DNA of 64,000 bases, taken from Ananas comosus. Taxonomy: Eukaryota > Streptophyta > Magnoliopsida > Poales > Bromeliaceae. A program made the position numbers and the translations under genes. The stretch covers positions 6,473,242-6,537,241 of the forward strand of contig NC_033630.1 of the NCBI RefSeq assembly GCF_001540865.1. The letters are read 5' to 3'. The notes under the pieces are model-generated. The model was not told the origin of the DNA, ran no database searches, and was given only the letters and a program-made list of their open reading frames with translations. Shown in pieces: positions 57,121 to 64,000 of this stretch (its first letter is position 1; the number at the start of each line of letters is the position of its first letter).

Positions 57121-60100
57121 ATGGCACTAGAGCTAGAGCTTTATTTGACACAGGTGCATCTCATTCATTCATCGGTGCATCGTTTGCTAAAACTCATGGC
57201 ATTGAAGTATTATATAGCCCAGATTATTGGTGGGTAAATGCACCAGAGCATTCATTTAGCGTTCACGAAGAGTACTTGGCTTGTCCAGTTCATATAGGTG
57301 ATTAGATTATGCCGACAGATTTGCTAGTGCTAAATCAAATGTGGGGCTTCGATATGATCTTGGAGATCGATTGGCTTTCCAAGTACTATGTGGATATCGA
57401 TTGTGAAAGTTGGTCTATCGTGCATGTCAAAGCTCGCGCTTCGCGGCGACGGTATCGGCGACGAGGGCGAGAAAGATGATCAAAGGGAGATGTGTGGCCT
57501 ATTTGGCGACAATGGTAGAGACTCAAAGGGAGTACCCTAAACTTGAGAATATTTGAGTAGCATGTGAGTTTCCGGATGTATTTCCAGCGGAGTTACCGGG
57601 ATTGCCATCGAACCGGGATATCAAATTCGTCATTGATTTGATTCCCGGGGCAGCGCCAATTTTGAAGACTCCGTATAGAATAGCACCGGCGTAGTTAGTG
57701 GAGCTAAAGGCCCAATTACAAGACTTGCTTGATAAAGGCTTTGTGAGGCTGAGCGTGTCACCGTGGGGAGCTCCGATGCTATTTGTAAAGAAAAAGGATG
57801 GCACACTTCGACTCTGCGTGAATTATCGCGAGTTAAACAAAGTGATAATCAAGAATAAGCACCCGTTGTCGAGGATTGATGATTTGTTCGATCAGTTGCA
57901 AAGGTCGTGGGTATACTCAAAGATTGATCTTCAGTCGGGGTATCATCAGTTAAAGATCCGGCTAAAGGATGTGCACAAAACGGCGTATCGTATGCGGTAT
58001 GGCCACTACGAGTTCACGGTAATGCCGTTTGGGCTTACGAATGCCTCTACAGCGTTTATGGACTTGATGAATCCAGTCTTTCGACCGTTGTTGGACCGAT
58101 GCGTCGTAGTGTTCATTGACGACGTGTTGTTTTATTCTCGAAGTAAGGAAGAACACGAGGAGCATTTGAGGACCGTATTACAAATACTCCGAAAAGAGAA
58201 GTTTTATGCCAAGTTGAAGAAATGTGACTTTTGGCTTTCGGATGTCACTTTCTTAGGCCATGTGATATCTGGTGCTGGTGTCTCGGTGGATCCGAAGAAA
58301 GTAGAGGCAATTAAAGATTGGCCTCGCCCGACAAGTGTTGCGGAGGTCCGCAGTTTTCTTGAACTTGCGGGATACTACCGGCGATTCATGGAGAGGTTTG
58401 TTAAAATAACTACTCCACTAACGCGCCTTACGCACAAAGGAGTGAAGTACGTGTGGAGCGACGACTGTGATCAGAGCTTCAAGGAGTTAAAGGAAAGGTT
58501 GACATCGACCCCGATACTTGCTTTGCCGACTCCGGGGAAGAGCTTCGTGGTGTACAGTGATGCCTCGTATATTGATCTCGGATGTATTTTGATGCAAAAT
58601 GGGCGAGTCATCACATATGCTTCTCGCCAATTAAAGAGTTATAAAAAGAACTATCTGATTCATGACCTCGAGCTAGCCGCAGTGATATTCGCGCTGAAGT
58701 TGTGGAGGCATTACTTGTACGGTGAGCATTGTGAGATTTACACAGATCATAAGAGTCTCAAGTACTTGTTCATCCAAAAGGAATTGAATATGCGACAGCA
58801 GCGGTGGTTAGAGTTGTTAAAGGACTACGATGTCACTATTCTATACCACCCCGGAAAAGCAAATGTCGTGGCCGACGCATTGAGTAGAAAGTCGGTAAAA
58901 AATTTGGCCTCGGCAATTACACCTCAACCGTCATTGCAAAAAGAGATGCAATGGTTTGGTCTTGAAGTAGTGGCTCCGGGAGTGCCGACTACTCTTGCCG
59001 CATTGGTTGTGCAACCGACCTTATTGGAGAAGATTAAAGAGCTACAAGCTTCCGATCCATATCTCCAAAAGGTGCGGGGTGAAGTTGAGAGCGGTAGTAC
59101 TGATGATTTCAGCATTGGAACCGATGACGCAGATTGATTCAGAAATCTTTGGTGTGTACCTAAAGACGAGGACAATCAAAAGACGATTATGCAAGAAGCG
59201 CATCAATCTCCCTATAGCATTCATCCGGGCGGCACTAAGATGTACCAAGACCTGAAAGTGCATTATTGGTGGCCGGGCATGAAGAAAGATATTGGGAAAT
59301 TCGTGTCGCAATGTCTCACGTGCAAACAAGTAAAAGCGATGCGCCGGTTTCCTACGAAAAAATTGCAAAGCCTATCAATACCCGTGTGGAAATAGGAAGA
59401 TATCACAATGAATTTTGTGACCGGTTTGCCTCGCTCTCAAGACGGACACGTTGCAATTTGGGTAATAGTTGACCGATTGACGAAGTCGGCCCACTTCTTG
59501 CCGATCCATACCACGTGGTCCGGAGACAAATTGGCTCAAGTATATCTCGACAAGGTTGTGAGACTATATGGGGTTCCGGTGTCTATTGTATCGGATCGAG
59601 ACCCTAGGTTCACGTCTTATTTTTGGAAGTGCTTGCAAGACGCTTTGGGCACACGGCTTGACTTTAGCACGGCATTTCATCCTCAAAGTGATGGCCAATC
59701 GGAGAAAACAATGCAAATTCTTAAGAATATGCTTCGGGCGTGTGTACTCGACTATAAAGGAGGATGGCACGACTATTTACCGATGGCGCAGTTCGTATCC
59801 AACAATAGTTATCAAGAAAGTATTGCGATGGTGCCATTCGAGGCCCTTTATGGAAAGAAGTGTCGCTCTTTTATTCATTGGAGCGATGTGGGCAAAAGAG
59901 TTGCTCTTGGTCCCGATATAGTGCGGAAGGCGAAAGAGAAAGTTCGCCTTGCCCGCGAGCGACTTGCGACAGCACAATCTCAGCAAAAAAGCTATGCTGA
60001 TAAGCGTCGTAAAGATTTAGAGTTCGTGGTTGGAGACCAGACCGCGTGTTCTTGAAAGTATTACCTATGCGAGGTGTAAAACGATTTGGGGTCCGTGGGA

Positions 60101-60462
60101 AGCTAAGTCCCCGGTATGTTGGGCCATTTGAGATATTGGAGCAGGTCGGTGCGATGGCGTACAAGGTTGCATTACCACCGAGACTTGCGGGAGTCCACAA
60201 TGTGTTTCATGTGTCAAATCTCCACAAGTATATCCGCAATTCATCTCACGTGTTGGAGTATGAACCGGTGGAGTTGAGAGAGGATATGACTTATGAGGAA
60301 TATCTTGTGTGTATTCTCGATCGAGAGGAAAGGAAATTGCGAAGCCGTACAATTCCATATGTTAAAGTCCAGTGGAGCAACCATGCAGTGCGTAAAGCCA
60401 CTTGGGAGCTTAAGGAGACAATGCAAAAAGCACATCCTCACCTATTCGAGTCAACAAGCTAA
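57090..60462 (+). pseudogene. pol: pol of Tekay/Del-type Ty3/gypsy chromovirus (broken)
   Basis: Domains in order: aspartic protease with LFDTGASHSF (about 57150); reverse transcriptase from about 57700, with the FIDDVLFYS catalytic box near 58118; RNase H with [15 protein letters not shown] and YTDHKSL (58547-58760); integrase HHCC zinc finger (59195-59330); the catalytic core with D in VIVDRLTK, D in VSDRDPRF and E in GQSEKT (59466-59710); then a C-terminal part ending in a chromodomain-like KVQWSNHAVRKATWELKE (about 60368). Breaks: stops at 57303, 57554, 57692, 59135 and 59393, a deletion or frameshift near 57440-57480, and a one-base shift near 60030-60045. The catalytic residues remain readable, but the polyprotein cannot be made. 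The chromodomain and long LTRs place it in the Tekay/Del group. Confidence 0.92.
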
Positions 60463-60500
60463 GGTATATATGTGTTAGTTTCGCGGACGAAACTATTTTT

Positions 60501-60513
60501 AAAGGGTGGAGAA
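60501..60513 (+). other. polypurine tract
   Basis: AAAGGGTGGAGAA directly before the 3' LTR start TGTAATATAC at 60514. It is the expected plus-strand primer. Confidence 0.9.
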
Positions 60514-60747
60514 TGTAATATACTGAAACTTCGGTAAACTATATCGAACTTTAGTCAAGTTGACCAAAGTGTGCGAGAAAAATAATTGGACAAAGTCCAT
60601 TTGGCATTCCAACAATGTTGGAAGGGCTAGAGTTGAGTTCCGAGTGAGATTTACAGGTTTTAGCATTGCCCGGCGCGAAATGAAGCCAAGCTGCCAAAAC
60701 TGCAAGTTTGGGGGTCTGCTTAACCGGTGAAGCCCCAGGGGCGTACC
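60514..60747 (+). mobile_element. 3' LTR of family 1 chromovirus, first part
   Basis: Matches 52791-53025, then is interrupted at GCGTACC by a minus-strand solo LTR. It resumes at 62966. Confidence 0.9.
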
Positions 60748-62965
60748 TGTCGCGCCCCGCAACCGCCGATTTGGTTGATTCAGGCATGTCGAACAGATGT
60801 CGAACGGACAGAGTCTTCCCTGTCCGCCCAAGGCTAAACAACAAGATCATGTACATACAAAGTTGCCCAGAAAAAACTTAACAACATACATAATCTAAGC
60901 AAGTAATAACATACAAGCATACAAGAGAGCAAAAGAGAGAGAGTTCTAACTATTACATTTGTCATCCAACATTTTACATAATTGATTACATTTCCATCTC
61001 CCAAAATGTATGAATAAAGTTTACAAGTTCATCTCATCATATATACATAACTCCCAAAATACATCTACATCACATGTGAACTGTGTACACGAGGGTACTC
61101 TAATGCAAAATGGAAGTTAATAGCTACTAGGGCGCTATACCCTTACCGCGGTCCTCGCCCGGTCTGCTCAAACTCGGCTCTACAACAAAGTGGAGTGAGA
61201 ACTACGAATAGTTCCCAGTGGGTTCGGCCGCCGACTCCGCCGATCTTCCCACTAGGTCTAAGCAGACATAAGCAGATAGATAGATAGATATGAAATCAAC
61301 TGCTATAGTAACAAAATCTGCAAATGTTCTATTATGCCTCAATCAATATGAATGTATGAAAGAACTATATAGTAATGATGTCAACTATCATGCTACTATG
61401 TTCAATAAACTTGTTATTCATATGTCACCCAATCACTTTGCTAACTCGAAGGTTTACCTACGACTCACAGTGCAATCCCATAGGTAAAGAGACCCTCCCA
61501 CTCGCAAACCCGAGACCGTCTGCTGGACAAGTACGTTAGTCCATCACGTGATGACTCCGGAGCTCACTACTTGGGTAAAGCGACCACGCCAAGCGGAAAC
61601 AGACTATGTGAGTATAATCCAATCCTCGCCAACTGAGGATGCCCTACTAACTAGGGCTAATCAATCAACACAGGAACTCAACTATCCCTAATGTTCATGT
61701 TTAAGTGTTCCAACTACACTAAGTTCACATGCAACATATCACAACCTGGGAATATTTATCTATCCCTAATATTCAAGTTCAAGTGTTTTATCTACACCAT
61801 ATTCATCATGCCACTCGTCATCTATGTCATCAAACATTGTTTAAATGCCACTCGTTATGCCACTACACATATCAAGTTCTCTACTTGTTTTAACACCATA
61901 GGATTTTAATGTCAAGTCCCAATTCCTTACATATATATTCACTATATCATGTGTTCATCCCACAATACGATATCAACTAGAAAATCATATAAGGAATGAA
62001 AATACAACAAACTATAATCCTACAATGCATAAAAACACAAGAGATGCAAGGTCAATAATACAATCTTAGATATAAAAGAGAGTTCAACTGCTTCGGGTGG
62101 CACCCCCCACCTCTAGGTGATGTCGCGATGCTAGGAATCCGATTTCACGATTTTTAGAAGTCGCCTCGGCCCTCCAGGCGAAAACGAAGCTCAAACGGTC
62201 TTTTTTCCAATATCTTCGCGTAGCCTCGTCGGATTGTTGAACCGAGGCCACCAACGCGTTAGAATACCTAGCAATTAGGTTTATATAGGTTCAATTTAGA
62301 TCAAACCCCTACATTTTGAAAAACCTCCTTTTTGAGCCCTAACATACTACTATAGCAAGAAACCCAATAACCCTTCTTGATTCAAGCAAATAGCATGTTA
62401 ATATCATCTACGGAGTCCTCTAAATCCATTCCTAGAGCATAAAAATCAAACCCTCGAAATCTACCATTGATGCTCAAGAAGCTTACCTCCAAAGCTTGCT
62501 CCAACGGTGAGGAAGGGGATGAAGATGCACTTTTTAGCTTCCTTCTCCACCAATCCTTCCTCCTCCTTCCCACCTTGAAAAGAGAGAGAAAGAGCGCTTA
62601 GAGAGAGAGAGAGCACTCTTTTTAGGGTTGCAAATAAGAGGGATGAAGGAAAATGAGCTCTAAATCCTTCACTTAACTCCCCTCATGGCACAATTGCTGA
62701 TAACCCCCTCAATAATGCAATTAGTGCACTGCCCGCATTGGGCTATTCGCAGCTACGGGGTCCGGACCCTGTAGCTAGGGTCCGGACCCCGAGAGCATCC
62801 AAATTCTGCAATTTTGCAGAATTGCACAGCTTGCTCTTCAAGGTCCTCTACAACCCACTAAATGTCGTTTTTAATGATTTTTGCCTTTCCGAAGCGCTCC
62901 GAACCCACCGCCGATCGATTTTGATCGGCGTTCGGCTTCACGTATCGAGGTTTCATTTCCTCACA
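60748..62965 (-). mobile_element. solo LTR, family 6, nested in the 3' LTR
   Basis: On plus it starts TGTCGCGCCCCGC and ends TTTCCTCACA. Flanks GTACC (60743-60747) and ATACC (62966-62970) fit a 5-bp duplication with one later change. Its R-U5 half is homologous to family 1 (shared TCCGACGAG, AGGCGAGAG.ATAGGCGCCC-type words), but its U3 differs and carries GGGTCCGGACCC words (62758-62790). Donor-like GGAG|GTAAGC lies at 62486 (minus), hairpin and DRGKG tail near its end (61127-61257). No internal coding region. Confidence 0.88.
61127..61179 (-). CDS. candidate LTR-encoded terminal micro-exon, family 6
   Basis: After TTTGTTGTAG on minus, 53 nt read (x)AG followed by PSLSRPGEDRGKGIAP and TAG. 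The hairpin GAACTA-CGAA-TAGTTC and the CCCAGTGGGTTCGG...CCCACTAGG stem lie just upstream (61198-61257 on plus). The tail is the family 1 counterpart with only synonymous changes in DRGKGIAP. The donor at 62486 is in a compatible phase with this exon (GAG split G|AG), but no ATG is evident in the first exon in that frame. Confidence 0.45.
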
Positions 62966-64000
62966 ATACCGGTACCAGGCAGGCACCCGAGAGTAGTAGC
63001 TCTCGGGTTTGGCCTCTGTCAAGTCTGTTAACCGGTGACTAAATCAGGTAGTACCGGTACTCTGCTGCCACCCGCGAACAGCCAGCTCTCGGGTTGGGCA
63101 GTTGAACAGGGGGCGTACCGGTGACGCCCACCCGCTTACCGGTACCCAGTGCTGCGAACAGCAACTGCAGTCTGCTGCAAATAAAATGAGTTGGAGGGTT
63201 TGCTTGCGATTGTAGCAGCCTATAAAAATACCCCACCTACTCCTCTCTTATTCACAGCAGTGAGAACACCTTCTCAACCCATTTTTCTCCCTCTCTCTCT
63301 ATAGGATCTCTTCCCCAAGGTGGAAAGGAGAGAATTTGAAGTTGGAATTGGAGGAGATTTTGGAGATTGTAAGATCTAGAGTTCTCCTACAAGGTGGAGC
63401 TTAAGGAGTCCATAGGCTAAGGTAAGGTTTCTTGTAAGATTGATGTTAGGATTTAGTTTTATACCCTAGAACACTTGGTTTTGATTTTCTTACATGAAAG
63501 AAAACCTAGTAGAGACCATGGAACCTCATAAAACTCCATATTGTTCATGTGCTTTCATGGTAGAATCCTAGGGTTTGTTTTAAATACCCTAAGAATGGTT
63601 TAAATGACCTAGAAATAATTTTAGAGGGATTCCTAGATGACATTAAGCTTGCTTTTGCTTATCTTAGATATCAAAACGGTGTATGGAGCTATTTGGCATT
63701 GTTAGGGCACCAAAATTGGAGCTTTTGCCCTAAGTTGGTTTAAAGGTAAATTGATCTTATAGAAACCAAATTGGTGATATTTCTAACTCGTTTGTGGACT
63801 CGGTTCGCCGATCCGACGAGTCTATGTAAAGTTATTGGAGAAAATGCCTAATCTAGCTTCGTTTTGCCACAGGCGAGAGAATAGGCGCCCAAAAATCACA
63901 AAACTTGAATCGTAGCACCCTAGCAACCATACGAGGTGGGTGGTGCTTTCCAAAATCCTTGAATTTTCTTTTATGTCTGAAATGTCATTTCTTGAACACA
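62966..64000 (+). mobile_element. 3' LTR of family 1 chromovirus, resumed, runs off window
   Basis: Matches 53020-54040. TATA TATAAAAATA is at 63221-63230. The donor-like site here is AAG|GTAAGG (63422), a better consensus than in the 5' LTR. The palindromic ACCGGTAC array is at 62968-63145. The end of the element and the second CTTAG are outside the window. Confidence 0.9.

Overview
This is nuclear DNA from a flowering plant, most likely a monocot. The one intact gene has a very GC-rich first exon set in AT-rich flanks, and almost everything else is LTR-retrotransposon and MITE sequence. Pineapple or a relative is only a guess. The assembly is a draft: four N-runs (1181-2170, 3104-3618, 8014-8045, 15177-15721) and ten single-N contig joins (405, 17200, 22365, 23428, 29512, 29859, 34185, 36264, 37545, 44532).

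Layout. 1-3900: degenerate repeats plus one coding-like scrap. 3902-15000: two copies of one solo-LTR insertion (called family 4 here; both copies share the target flank TAAAA). The second copy carries nested LTRs of families 5 and 3. 7570-8013 and 16019-16920: long fold-back MITEs. 18200-21056 (minus strand): the only convincing host gene, a two-exon SLAC1-homologue S-type anion channel of the short SLAH1/SLAH4 kind, with a TATA box and ACGTG motifs upstream. 22000-27000: AT-rich tracts, a Mutator-type MITE with captured GC-rich DNA, and a broken Ty1/copia element. 29000-51290: MITEs and an apparently duplicated block. The block is better read as two haplotypes laid alternately into one scaffold, with allelic empty sites that define several insertions exactly. 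40564-47448: a family 4 solo LTR (target duplication AATAT) split by a 4.3-kb family 5 solo LTR (target duplication GCTTT). 50893-64000: a family 2 LTR interrupted by a degenerate Tekay/Del-type Ty3/gypsy chromovirus (family 1, 5' LTR at 52791). The 3' LTR of that element is itself split by a minus-strand solo LTR (family 6).

The most interesting signal lies inside the LTRs. Families that differ elsewhere share one architecture. A family-specific array of short palindromes (ACCGGTACC, ACCGGTCCC or GGGCGCCC) sits 50-90 bp upstream of a TATA box. A leader ends in a good splice donor. Much further on there is a GTGGGT...ACCCAC hairpin, then an acceptor-like AG, then a 53-62-nt open tail ending in the peptide DRGKG(I/A)A(P/S)-stop. 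Across three families the differences inside DRGKG are all at third codon positions, which suggests a conserved LTR-encoded terminal exon. I do not recognise it as described.

Family numbers 1-6 are local labels: 1 = LTR at 52791; 2 = LTR at 50893; 3 = LTR ending at 9783; 4 = solo LTRs at 3902, 13020 and 40564; 5 = LTRs at 9784 and 40583; 6 = solo LTR at 60748.
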